The position numbers and the translations under genes are program-made. Positions 12,225 through 23,800 of a stretch of 64,000 bases of DNA are shown one piece after another (the stretch's first letter is position 1; every line of letters begins with the position of its first letter). Origin of the DNA: Pagrus major (Eukaryota; Chordata; Actinopteri; Spariformes; Sparidae); contig NC_133218.1 of the NCBI RefSeq assembly GCF_040436345.1, positions 24,788,710 through 24,852,709 of the forward strand. Reading direction: 5' to 3'. The notes beneath the pieces were generated by a model that worked only from the letters and a program-made list of their open reading frames with translations, made no database searches and was not told where the DNA came from.

Positions 12225-14668
12225 GTTGTTGAGTTTTTGCGCAGCCATTAAGGACAGGAGGAATTATCCCAGCGACTAATAAGTCTCATGGGGATGTGAG
12301 AATTCTTATTCTCAAATTTGATTAAAACATTTTTTTTAAAATGTGAACCTGCCCTTTAAAGCTACTCATAATGACAGTACCAGAGGATGAGAGTGTACTA
12401 AGCCCAGTTCAAGTCACTGTCTGATACTCCTCTCCACCTGCTGACACAGGGTCAGGCGGTGGTAAGGGCTCTATTCAAGTTAAGAGAGTTGAAATGGACA
12501 GAGACACACACAACAGCACCTGGGCTACAGCACCAACACATCAGTCGGACACAAACTTGACAACCATGTAACTCACTGATCCTCCTCTCTGAGCACGTCC
12601 AATGAAAGGAAATGTAACAGGTAATGCATTAAATATTCAAAAGTGATCAAATGTTTTCTAAAGAAAAGTGGTACTGTCTGATTTCCACTTTCTGATGGGA
12701 ATGTCTGTGTGAGGAATGCCGTCTGATTATAAACCTCTGAATGATTTAATGTGTGGTCTAATTGCACTTATTTTCAATTTCACCCTTTTTTTGATTTTTT
12801 TCTTTTTTGGGGGGGAATTCAAGAAGAGGATAAAAAAAATCTGTCAGACGTAGGAAACTGCAGCATTCGTCTTGGCTAATTTGTAAACAGAGTTAAAAAT
12901 GCAAGTCAGTTTTTTTTTTCTTTCTCACTCTCTCACCACAAAACACCAACAATACTTCAAACATATTCCCTTCATTAAAAAAAAACACCTATTGTACTGT
13001 GATTCCTATTACAACGGTCAGTGTGAAGTCAATGAGTGACATTTTCTATGTGCAACACAAGACAATCATAAGATCCACTGGATAAAGTATAATCTAGTAC
13101 AAAAGCGAAGGACCATTCAAACAAAAGACAGAGGGTAACTTGATAATGATCACAAACTTAATTAGAGCCAAGCCTTTCTTGGAGATGCGCTTCAGTAAAT
13201 CCATATAAGATAAAATATCATCAGTGAGATGGAGAATCAAAGAGAAGCTGATTCGTCTAGAATGATTTCTTGAGAAATTTGTCAAAGGCATGCTTTACTT
13301 GTGTAGAAATACTGAACAGCAAAAGAGTGCATCACCTTTAAAAGTCGGGGGGGTTTAAAGAGGGTCAGCTCTCACACCTCATACGTACAGAGATATAAAA
13401 CAGCCCCACGAGGAGGAAAACAACTATTGCTTTAATTTGGTAATCGAGCAAAAAAGTAACTCAAGTTGAGGACAAAGAGAGCGCCTCGTCACTGACTCAC
13501 TCGCACAAAGGGTTGGTTTCTCTCCATCTCTTTCACTCTTCCTGCAGCCAAGTGACTGGTTAATTCGCGCAGGTGGCTTTGGTGATGACCAGCCAGTGCC
13601 TCCTCCGTTAATTACACTCTTCAAAATTGCATTAAAAGTCACCAGTCTGGTCGGGAAAGCTTTGAGGTATAGTGAGGAGGAGGGAGGGGGAAGGATTCTC
13701 TCAGAAAGGGGGAAAGAGTTAAACTCTAAGTGATGAATATTCTCAGTGATGAAACTGGAATGCAAGATATCTCCAGCGATCATACAAACACACACACGCA
13801 CACACAAACACAAACGTTCGGGCCCTCATCCTCAACCATAGGGCATGATGGTGTGTAATGAAGGCAGATGTTTTTGGAGTGAAAACTGATTGCTAAACAG
13901 ACACACTGATTGATTTATCACTATTTCGATTGTAGACAAGTGGGACAAGCCGCACTTGGCCTGAGAGAGTATCTGCTGACAAAGGAGGTTTCAGACTCCT
14001 GCCGAAGAAGCATAATGTAACATACACTGACAGTTAGCGTCAACAGTGCCAACATCACCACAGGGGCTGCTGGTGTCAGCAAATCCACTCTGTTTTTTTT
14101 CTTGTTTTTTTGGGTAAATGCTTTCGAAGGAAACAGGATCTTAGGAATGGAGGAGATAAAAGATCACTGGCTGTGATCCTTTAAAGACATCAGAACCTGC
14201 AGAGTTGGTAGCTTCACCGCGCTACAAACACATTCTTCGTAGTCCGTGGTCTTCCAAAGAGACGGTTTGGTCAAAAAGGAAGCGAGAGTGCTCTGAATGC
14301 GATGGTAATCACCAAGCGTGATTATGAGGAAGTGGCGACAAAGGAGGGAGGGAGTAAGAGAAATGCAGTGTGTGAGGACTGTGAGAGGCATTTCATCAGC
14401 TACATACTTTCTACTCAGCTTGTCATGTCCCCGTCAGACCTCAGCTGGCTGGGAATCCACAGGCTCGTATCCTTTGGCTGAGTGGTGACCAAACCAAACC
14501 AGAACTTCTCACCAGATAGACAAAGATCTTGTATTTTTGTATATTTTAGGTGTGCAAAATCTCAAACATTCTGAGGCTACATTCGCACTCTTTTTTTCCT
14601 CTTTCTCTCCTTGTCAGACTCATTCTTACTCGTGGCAGTCTCCTCTATAGTTGCTACCAAATGTGATG

Positions 14669-17600
14669 CTACTTCCCTGCATTAGAGCGCCCCTCAATGG
14701 ACAGTTTGACCTCCTGGGGGATGAAAGAAGGCCTTGTGTGGCCGGAGGTGCTTATTTGAGGGCGCGGCCCTTCGTCTCCCTTCATATTGTATCTTTGGAG
14801 GCCAGGTGAGGACCAACGCCTCTGAGAAGCACCTAGCACAGCCTGCATCCCTCCCATCCCTCCCATCCCTGCCCCTGCAAAAGCAGAGCCCTCTGTGTGC
14901 AAGTGGTAACTGCTCTGGCTCCTCGGATGCTCTGCTGAGGTCCTACTTGGTCTGATGGGCGACTCAGTGTGCCCAACAACCCCAAAATGTGTGGCTTCCT
15001 CCTTACTGACTGCATCTTTTTCTCCATCCCTCTGTCTTTCTCTGTGGATGCGGTCTAGCCTGAAATGAGACTGTGGCCGTGACTGCTGAGGGGCGGGAGG
15101 CCCCATGAGCTGGTGACCAGGTCCTGATGCAGCGTTGGTTTTGCTCAAAGTCCTGGACAGGTTCTGCTGCGGCAGTTGTTGTTGCTGTTGTGAATTATGA
15201 TGCTGTGGCTGCTTCTGCTGCTGTGGCTGCAGCTGCTGCTGCAGGGTGATGGACACACACACGTCTCCAACTTGCAGATGATGGCATGCCAAGCCGTAGA
15301 GCTGGACTGTGCGTTCAGGGCTGCAGGACGACCAGCCCTGGCCGAACACAAAGAAGGGGTGCTCTGGGGGAACATCGATGGTCACTTTGCTCTGCTGTTC
15401 CCCCACTGTGAAGTGGAGCGACACGAGACCTGGTCTCTGCTGGCTGGCACGGATGTCCACCACCATGCTGGAGTCGATCTTCAGCCCCCCGCTCACCTCA
15501 GCGCTCCGCACAAAGTCCTGAGTCTGCAGGTCCTCCACGCGCTTCAGCTCCCCAGTAGCCAGCTGGATGATGGCCCCCTTCATGAAGTGTGACGGGTTGC
15601 AGGGGGCCGGGGCAGGAGCGAGGCTTGAAGCTAAGGCCTGAGTCACATCTGCAGTGGGCTGGACAGGAGGCTGCTGTGGAGGCTGCTGCTGAGCTGTGAT
15701 CAGCTCCGCCCTTTCAGGGAGGCACACTCTGGCTGAAGAATCAGAGGCTTTAAAGCTTGGATTAGAGGAGGCCATGGTTGTAGAGGCATGGCTGGCGGAG
15801 GCATCATTAGCATGCCCTGGGTAGTGTTGCTGCGGTGGTTGGGGCTGATGCTGCAGGTGATACTCCATGGGAATAAGAACCGGTTGCCCATTGGCAAGCA
15901 TCACAGCATGGCCTGGTTGTCCTGTCTGCTGCTGGAGACCGGTCACTCTGGGGTCGCTGTAGCTCACAGACTGGGCCGCGTACGCAGTCCGGCCAATAAC
16001 TCCTGCACTTTCTCCGTGGATATCTCTGGATCTCTGGGCACCCTGAGAGAGGTTCAAGGGAGCAAAGGAGACCTCTTTCCGCACTACACTGACACCTTGG
16101 CTAGAAGAAGCCAAACGACCAACCACCTGCTGCACCTGGAAGTAAAGGAAATGTTAGTCAGACCTGCTTGTGACACAAAAGACATCCAACCGTCTTCCCC
16201 ACAGCATCCTGAATTACAACATTAAAGTATGAAATAAATGTGGGGCTCAGTAGATAAATACAATTTTAACCATTTCATTACTCAAGCCTCTAACTTACTC
16301 TGACACACAATTTCAAATGATGTGTGCTTTAACACACATCAGTTTCAGGAAAGACATTAGGAAACGGAGACAAGAATGGAGATTTTTTCCTGACTTCTTA
16401 ATTAGACAGCCAAGTGTAAACCGAGATAATCTAGAGCTACTCGCCATGCCTTTCATTAGGTATTGTTGGCATTTCTCCCCATTTGGTTGAGTCAAATAAC
16501 TGATGAGCTGTCTCTATTTATTACCCTGCACACCATCACTAAAGAAACACTGAAGGTTTCACTGCAGCATCTCTATACAACCACAAATAGCACAGTTTGG
16601 GCACAAAGTGGCAATTGTCTGGTTGTGAGTGATCACCTGATTACCTGCGGACCCACAGTACACAATTAAGGAAGGAAGTAGAGTCTAAAACCAACATGTG
16701 CTATTAGATCCTAAAAGTAAGCACATGGTCAGGCCAGATCACTATGAATACTATGTCTACACTTGAGTGAGTAATCATGTAAAGCCAAGAACTCAAATTA
16801 TTCACAACCACAACCTCTGAAAAGAAGCTTATTTCTGTATCTGTATATCATCCAGACATGTTAAACATTCAGGTGATGCTTTCTGTCCTTAACAAGTGTC
16901 TTAAAACTTTTAAGAAAGTACGTTAAAGGTATAAATGAACAAGTAATCTGGTTTCTCTATCCACTAATCAGTGTTAATACATACACCATGTAGAAGTGTT
17001 TTGTAAATACATGGATGTTTCTATCCCCAGTTTAAGTTTAATTCTCAGATTAACAAAGATTAGGAGTCCATCAGTGCGTCTCACCTCCAGGTCGCTGTCT
17101 GGAGTGCTCGGCCGGCCAGGTGAGCTCCTCCCTTCCAGCCTCCGGATCTGCAGTCCTCTGTCTTGGCTGTGCTCCTGTGCTGCAGAGCTGGACGCTACCT
17201 GCAGCAGACGTGCATTTTTAGCAATGTAGGCCAAGTCTAGTACAACCTCCCTGGCTCCCTGCTCCTTATCGCCTCCATTCATCTCTGGTTCATTCTCCTG
17301 CTGAGCACTGGGGGGGTCTCTGGTGGCAGTGGCAGCCCTGGCGCCCTGAGCGTGGTAGAAGACCGGCATCCCTCGAGAGCTGACCTCTGCTGCTGGCAGT
17401 ACTCCCACAGTGCTGAGGTGCTGCTGGGCAGCTTGCTCTGAAGGCAGCATCAGCGGGACGCCGCTGGATGCTGCAACTTTGGCAAAGGTATGTGTAGCCA
17501 CCTGAGCCTGAGGAGGTGGGGAAACAACACCTTCTTGTATGACAGATGGATACTGAACAAGGTGGGAGACAGCGTGGGGCTGAGGAATGGTGCCTGAGGG

Positions 17601-18164
17601 AGAGATTAATGGTCCCGGGACAAAGCCAGGGGGTAGGGCATAAGGTACCGCTGCATATGGGGAACTTACAAACTGGAGAGAGGAATGAGGGATCTGGGCG
17701 TAACCAAGAGGAGGGTAGGGAAGGCCTGGGTGCTGCAGGAGAGGCGAGTGGACAGTGTATGCTGGAGAGATGTGGCTTAACACTGGGTGAAGACTGGTAG
17801 GTGAGTAGGTTACAGATGGAAGAGCCACTTTGTAGAGCATACTGTACTGGTCAACGGGCACCGCTGGTATGCCATCAGAATTATCCACTCCATAATGAAG
17901 CCCCGACTGAGCACGCAGCCACTCTCCAGATGGGGTCCCTCCCTGAGTGTCACTGTTGGCTGCAGAGTTCTGGATGGAAACCACTTCATCTTCTCCAATA
18001 CCTCCACCAGCACCACCTCCACCTCCACCTCCACCTCCACTGCCACCTCCTCCTCCTGCAGCACCAACCCCACCTGTGCCTCCAGCTCCACTGCTGTTAC
18101 TAACTGGGAGGTCCCTCTTCTTAGGAGGCAGGCACTCCTGGTTGCGCTCCTGAGCGGGTTTCAT
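14669..18164 (-). CDS. atxn1l: Ataxin-1-like protein (ATXN1L / BOAT1)
   Basis: Coding exons are 18164-17085 (360 codons) and 16135-14669 (488 codons plus stop), joined in phase 0 at GAG|GTGAGA and tccag|GTG, giving 848 residues. The N-terminus (MKPAQERNQECLPPKKRDLP) and C-terminus (RPSFIPQEVKLSIEGRSNAGK without its first residue or two) match the conserved ends of ATXN1L rather than ATXN1. A Gly-rich run occupies residues about 26-55. The AXH domain is about 541-658, followed by a Gln-rich, interrupted tract. ATXN1L is a nuclear transcriptional co-regulator; in mammals it binds ATXN1 and the repressor Capicua (CIC) and stabilises CIC. The protein is longer than human ATXN1L (689 residues from memory) because of low-complexity inserts. 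The start is fixed by the conserved N-terminus. Confidence 0.96.
15242..15595 (-). other. atxn1l: AXH domain of atxn1l
   Basis: Residues about 541-658 run from PSHFMKGAIIQLATGELK to VGDVCVSITL. The core includes the segments EDLQTQDFVRSAEVS, LKIDSSMVV, PPEHPFFVFGQGWSSCSPER and LQVGDVCVS, which are essentially those I remember for vertebrate ATXN1L. The AXH fold (OB-like) mediates dimerisation, RNA binding and contact with CIC. No key segment is missing, so the domain should be functional. Confidence 0.93.
16136..17084 (-). other. atxn1l: Intron between the two atxn1l coding exons
   Basis: On the minus strand it begins GTGAGACGC after GAG and ends ttacttccag before GTGCAGCAG. The junction restores D-L-E-V-Q-Q-V-V-G, matching D-L-E-V-Q-R-V-V-G in ATXN1L. 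I see no other feature in it. Confidence 0.85.
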
Positions 18165-18286
18165 CGCAATCCTCTGATCAAGCGAGTTGCTTTACTGTAC
18201 TGCACAGGAAGTGAAACTTGCAAGCCGGTCAGCCTGCGCAGGAACCAGTTCTGAAATCACCTGGCTGACCTCATCTGCCAATTCAC
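18165..18286 (-). other. atxn1l: 5' UTR part of the atxn1l start exon
   Basis: Reading the minus strand, a pyrimidine-rich tract and ctccccag acceptor end at 18287, and the exon then runs to the ATG at 18164. This gives 122 bases of leader. A donor partner is proposed at 20751. Confidence 0.6.
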
Positions 18287-18570
18287 CTGGGGAGGGAAAC
18301 ACACACACAAATACAAAAGGACTTGTCAGCACAATCTTTTTTTTTTTCCCAAAGTTGCATACTACCATCACAAGTGTTAAAATGATTAATATACATTTAA
18401 AATTTGACTAAAAAACAATCATACAGTTTTTAGTTTGTGAGAGAATTCATTATGGTGATCGACTGATCGTGGAAAGCATTAAAGGAGAAGCAGAAACTGA
18501 CAGACAATGTTTTACCAAGTTTATTTGTGAAAAACAGAAAAACAGTCTGCACACATAGTTGATGCTCCCA

Positions 18571-18660
18571 TGAACATTTATTACCTCCATGTGACGTTTC
18601 GGGCACATGTCTGAAGAAGGGCCTGTGCCTGAAACATCACATGGAGGTAATAAATGTTCA
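18571..18660. repeat. Near-perfect hairpin with 38-bp arms
   Basis: The arm 18571-18608 (tgaacatttattacctccat...) is repeated inverted at 18623-18660 with 36 of 38 positions matching, around a 14-base loop (tgtctgaagaaggg). The gaagaagg...gaaacgt-like words resemble the tails of teleost dispersed repeats, so it may be two opposed copies of one fragment. Confidence 0.85.
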
Positions 18661-20591
18661 CTAGTGTGCAAACTGTATTTTTCCGTTTTAAACCTGTGAC
18701 TCTGTCCAGCACCTACCGTTCAATGTGTTTGGATGTGTGTGCATGTGTAAACTTTGTGACCAAGTTTATTTGTAGCAGTAGAAAAATAAACTAATAGACT
18801 TGCCCAATTACAAACTTTATCTGCCTGAGATATTACAGGGTACTTCTCAAACCAAGGATACTATGTTGAGTTAGTGCATATGTCCCCATAATGCATGTAT
18901 TTGAACTCTCGACCTGTTCTGCTCTGTGGCAGCTGCAGACGTCGCCGAGTGTGTTAAAGGGTCTGAGCACTTAAACTGTAGAGCACATCTTTTCATTACA
19001 GCTGTCTGTAAAACTGTGAAACTGAACAAACTTCATAAAGCAGCGATGGTTTTAGGTATATGACATGTCTGTTTGCATCGACACAGAAAAATCATGCATT
19101 GTGGGAAAATGTCTGCAAATATACTACAGTATGTTTAACTGTATGTACAATGACTGTTTTTGAAATCAAGGCAAACAAATTGTTGTAGTATGAGTCGCCC
19201 ATCGTCACACTTTGACCATCTTACCGTCCCTTTGAGAGGCTTTAAGAGGCTTCTTGTCTTGACAGTATCATGTATATTCTGTATCTGTTTGACCAACTCT
19301 TCTTTGAGGCTGTGTAGTGTTTACATATAATATGTTAATAAATAAAAATAATCCAAAGACTGCATGTCTTTGTCTGCTGCATTTAATCAAAGGGGATTTT
19401 AATTTCAAAATTCAGCCTGACATATCTGGTCCAGGCCTATTTGAAAACATTGGAATATTAACTTCTTATGTTAATTTTTTTGAGTTTGCATCATGTATGC
19501 GTTTGTGTTTGTTTGTAGATATGTCTGTATGGATGGATGCACACTGGGCTTTGACTGGTGCACTTAATTGTTTGTGTGAAGCACTTTGTAACCGTGTGGT
19601 TAAAAATGTGCTAGACAAAGTTATTATTATTGTAACTTGGATTTAATATTAAGTTCTACGAGTTTGAGCAAAGCTTGGGTGGAGCACATGAGTTAAAATG
19701 ACGCGCTCACTGGCACGTTACTACACTTTAAGAGGTTCAAACACCATCTAAATGACCATTGGCAGCAAGAGCAATCAAAAGGCTCAATGTAAGACGCAAA
19801 GACGTGGTTCTTCATGATCTGCAGTATGAAATACCAGTAAAAATGTACAGCAAAAAAATTAGTTGGTACATGTAAGCAACTGCAACATAAACCTAATGAA
19901 TTTATACACATACATCTATAAATACTACACCCTACAACGAGCAAGCGAAATCATGTCTGACCCCTGAAACTCTTTAGCTGTACTTCAACTAAGTTTATTT
20001 TAATATATCAATGAAAAAGATGCTCTCAGTCCTGTCGAGATTTATTTCACCACAAAGAGTTAAGGCTATGGTGTAAAGTCCCATCTGATTCAACAGAGGT
20101 GAACAAACATGAGCTAATCTTGAGCTAATACGAAACTCGGTTCTTGGGTGTGTTCAAGGGAGCAGGTTTACTTATTTATCATACATTTAGCCTGGAACTG
20201 TTCCTTTTTTTAACATCCAGTCCATGATTCATACACGAGTGGGTTCCTGGTTTCAGAAAATTCAGTGAACCTGCTTCCTGAAACAAACCCCTAAACAGCA
20301 CCAGATATTAAACGAAAGCTTTGAACATGTAGTTACAAGTCTGAGTTTTCTCCCAGTTACCGCTACACTTCACTTCAGACTAACTGTGTTTACCGTTAGC
20401 TAGTGGCTGACTTGGCTAAAGTTAGCTAGCAACTTGGGAGTCATATTTTTTCCGCACACACAGCAAAGTGACAGCATGACACTTCGTACACTAACATTAA
20501 ACGTAGATGCTGAGCTTAAATGATAGCTAATGTCATATGAGGCCATTTGGTTATCACTAAAATATATGACTGGGCACCAGCCCAGAGGTTC

Positions 20592-20617
20592 CGGCTAGCT
20601 AGCTAGCTAGCTAACTG
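20592..20617. repeat. Short (GCTA)n tract
   Basis: About five and a half units of gcta run in tandem, flanked on both sides by further gttagcta and ggctaac words between 20390 and 20640. A similar tract sits near the mtmr10 start at 40337-40352. Confidence 0.7.
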
Positions 20618-20750
20618 GCTAACAGAGCTACAACTAGCTAACATGAACTGACTCCAGTCCTGCTCGACTCACATCTGCTCACAACTAACACAGCAATGCG
20701 CACAATTCCTATCAAAGATGCCTCTGCTTCGTGTCGTTGTGTAGACGTAC

Positions 20751-20850
20751 CTCCAAATGTCATCGCGAACAGGCTTTTCTTTATTTAAAAAAGTTGATAT
20801 GCAGAGGTACAATTGAAGAAATCAAGGCTAAGGAGTCGAGCCCATTTCGA
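20751..20850 (-). other. atxn1l: Predicted non-coding first exon of atxn1l
   Basis: The minus strand has an excellent donor, TTGGAG|GTACGT, with the exon ending at 20751. It lies in a short CpG-containing region immediately downstream of a CRE/CCAAT cluster. A single 5' leader exon several kb upstream of the ATG exon fits vertebrate ATXN1L genes. The 5' boundary is a guess. Confidence 0.45.
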
Positions 20851-20869
20851 AGGCCAGCAGAGGCGCTCA

Positions 20870-20881
20870 CCAATGACGTCA
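20870..20881 (-). promoter_or_regulatory. CRE plus CCAAT promoter cluster of atxn1l
   Basis: A perfect palindromic cAMP response element, TGACGTCA, is at 20874-20881 and directly abuts CCAAT at 20870-20874. Together they lie about 120 bases upstream of the predicted exon-1 donor. CREB/ATF and NF-Y sites at this spacing are typical of TATA-less housekeeping promoters. The assignment to atxn1l is by position. Confidence 0.5.
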
Positions 20882-20899
20882 CCAAGTTTATTCAATTTC

Positions 20900-23800
20900 C
20901 TGTTTTTTCATGCACAAATGTCGAGCACGCACACCCAGTCACAAAACTACATGTATGCTTTATTTTATTTATTTTTTTAGTGAAGTTTTGTCTCATCTAC
21001 ACCCTACAACAATACTCTCAACGCCGTTTTAACATAAAGTCACAGATTATGTTTTTTTCTGGCAGGAAAATGGTAAAAAAAAAAAAAAAAAAAAATCAAT
21101 GAATATATCTGAGCTCAGCTTACACAAGATGCAGTGGTAGCTGAATGAAACAAAACCCTGCAGGATGCAGTTTGGTTTAAATGCATTAAATGTACATAGT
21201 GAAGTTTTGTACAGCAGGGGGCGCTGGAGCCACGTGCACTGAAGGGATTTCATGAAGTGATCTCATCTTGAGGACATAAAACTGTAAACAAGCCGTTTCT
21301 GCAACTCTCCAGCTGTTAGTACTCATGATTGATTTTATCTACTGTAGATGTTTGTTTTGATAAGAGATTTACTGAAAAACAATCAAATATGCAAACACAT
21401 CAGACGTGTATCACATATAATGGAACAGAAAAATAAGACACAATAAATAATGACTGCACGTTGAATCTGCTTGGGGTTGTAAAGGTTAAATTAATAAATA
21501 AGATTTAAAAAAGAAAGAGAGAAAGAAAGAAGGAAGGAAGAAATAAAGGCACAAAACAACACATCATTCCTCTGTGAAAAGATCTTCGTACAGCGTAACG
21601 GTTGTTGTAACTTGTTTTTAGTGTCGATAAGTGCCAGAGTTTGAATATATTCTCTAAATTCGCACAGCAAACCTGTAAAGTTAGGAAAAATGTTGGTAAA
21701 TTTACATTTGTAAGTTCACAATAAAGTCATGTTTTTTGTGTTCAAAGTACATAATGACATTTTTACACTCAATTTTGATATCATCATCAATTTTACACAA
21801 TATATAATTTTCCAGTGGAGCCCAGAAAGTGATCAAGTACATACACAAGTAAAATAAATGTGTTACATTAGCTGAATTTGTTGTTAGTGTCTAAAAACTT
21901 AGAGACATGTAGATTTGTTTATCTACTGTAGATAACAGTCACACCAAACCATGGCTGAATTCAGCTGTTAGGGAACACCCCTTTCTCTATGGTAACATGC
22001 TTCAATATACCTTTTTTGATTAACATGCACCTCATGAGTAAACACAAACTAAAATAATTAAGTCTTAAACCTAGATTAATCTTGTACATGAGTGGTGCAA
22101 ATCTGCAAAGTAATTAAACTGCCAGCTGACCTGCAGTAACACGCGGCTCTCTGGGGGCTCTAACGGTCTGGAGCACAGGGAAGTTAGCTTCAGATTAGGA
22201 GGTTAAAAAAAAAAATACAGGTGTTAATACAGTAATTGAAAACACGTCCTCTGTGGCCTCTTTGCAGAACAGCAACAGACCTTTTTCACATGAGCAGTCT
22301 CACATGTCATGATGGGAAAAGAACAGGTGTAATTAATGACATAAATAATTACTGCACCCCATTTACAGGGTCCTACTATTGTGCACTGCCGGCTCGTTGG
22401 CACGGTTTACTGAGACATCACAGTGGGACGTGACCACGATTATTGTGCTTTTACTGCTTTGACCTGTCAAAATGTCTACAACCTGTGTGCAGTGATGGCT
22501 CCCTCACGCACGATGTGCAGCAGGGCGCTGTATGCAAAAGGCAAACTGATGTGAAATCAAAACAGAGGATGTGGTGGTTTTTCTTATCTGGCCGGTGACG
22601 CTGCTCTTCCATTCCGCTTTGTAATCTTATCATCCATTTATCTATTAGTGACTGAATCAAAAACAAAAAAACCAATGCCTTCGAAGTCAGATTGGATTGT
22701 GTTGGGTTATCCTACAATATTATCATACTGTAAGCGTTTGTTTTTACAAGAATATGGAGATAAATATTGCACTCACCCTCTGTAAAGTCCCCTAGCAGGA
22801 ATAACCTGCTACCATGAATGTCATCACTGATACAGCTGCTTTATGTTTTCTTCTTCTTTACCTTTACTTCATATTGATCTTGAGGTCTGTTTAACCAGCC
22901 ATTTGTTCTGTGTATGAGCATTTTACTTTCTTTTCAGGTTTTTTGAATCATTTTTTTGATTTGTGTAAAAAATAAACTATTCATTCGCCTTAAAACAACC
23001 CAACCCCGGCACCAATATTTTAATTCAAGTAAGTAAATTGTTATTCTTGCATGTAATTGCCTGGTTATGTGAAAAAGAAAAATATCATACTGTTCACACA
23101 ACTATGTACCAGCACATGTTTGACACACTGTTCTTTGCTGGTCTGCTTTGATTCCTTTCTGACATGTAGCCAGATTTTATAACTGTATTTCATTACCTGC
23201 AAAAACTGGTCAACATAAGCTGGTGTCACTATGAGATTTTAGTTTGCTCCTTTTAAATTACCCAAATTAGTCTCAGTAATGTGCATCTAATTGTATAATT
23301 TGTATTATTATAACATATATATATATATCATATCGTATCAACTTGTACAGAAGAACAAATCTTCACATCAATTTCACTTAAAATTAAGAGTATAGATAAG
23401 CTTGTTGAGCCAGACTGCTGAGATGTGGAGGCGAGCACAATCCATGGTTCAATCAACACCAGGGAGGGAATCATATATTTAAAGTATAAAGCTCTGAAAA
23501 AAAAAAACAACTTTAAAAAGGAGTGCATGTCAGTCACAAAGATGCCTGACATGTGTCACCCTCCCAGAAGTTTAATCACCACATAGATTTCTTTTAAGAA
23601 ACACCATCAAAAGCAATTGTTTCATTAGGATCTTTATTATATTGCTTGTAAGTTTCTATTCCAACTGTTCAATTTGTTAAACTGTGCTTCTGGTTATAAT
23701 CACAGAGGGGCACACAGGACCTTTTTTTTCTTCTTTAGCTGCTATATAAATAAGTGTAGTGTTAAGTGGTACTTCTGAAATGATCAAGCACAAACCCACC

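Larger units (their letters stand above)
9376..14668 (-). other. atxn1l: Probable long 3' UTR of atxn1l
   Basis: No coding frame is seen downstream of the atxn1l stop on this strand. The minus strand has AATAAA at 9376-9381 (TTTATT on plus), with another candidate at about 9953-9958. A UTR of roughly 5 kb would suit ATXN1L, whose mammalian mRNA also has a very long 3' UTR. The nested transposon at 11474-12224 would then be inside the transcript. A CA-rich tract lies at 13785-13815. The end point is inferred only from the hexamer. Confidence 0.4.
18287..20750 (-). other. atxn1l: atxn1l 5' leader intron
   Basis: The intron lies between the predicted donor (20750) and the ctccccag acceptor (18287). 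It holds the hairpin repeat at 18571-18660 and a tagc-rich tract at about 20390-20640. A T-run is at 18341-18350. No coding exon is seen. Confidence 0.5.

Noticed and set aside
15197..16225. Plus-strand frames opposite the second atxn1l exon
   Set aside because: The minus-strand frame encodes the conserved AXH domain; the plus-strand frames are antisense shadows.
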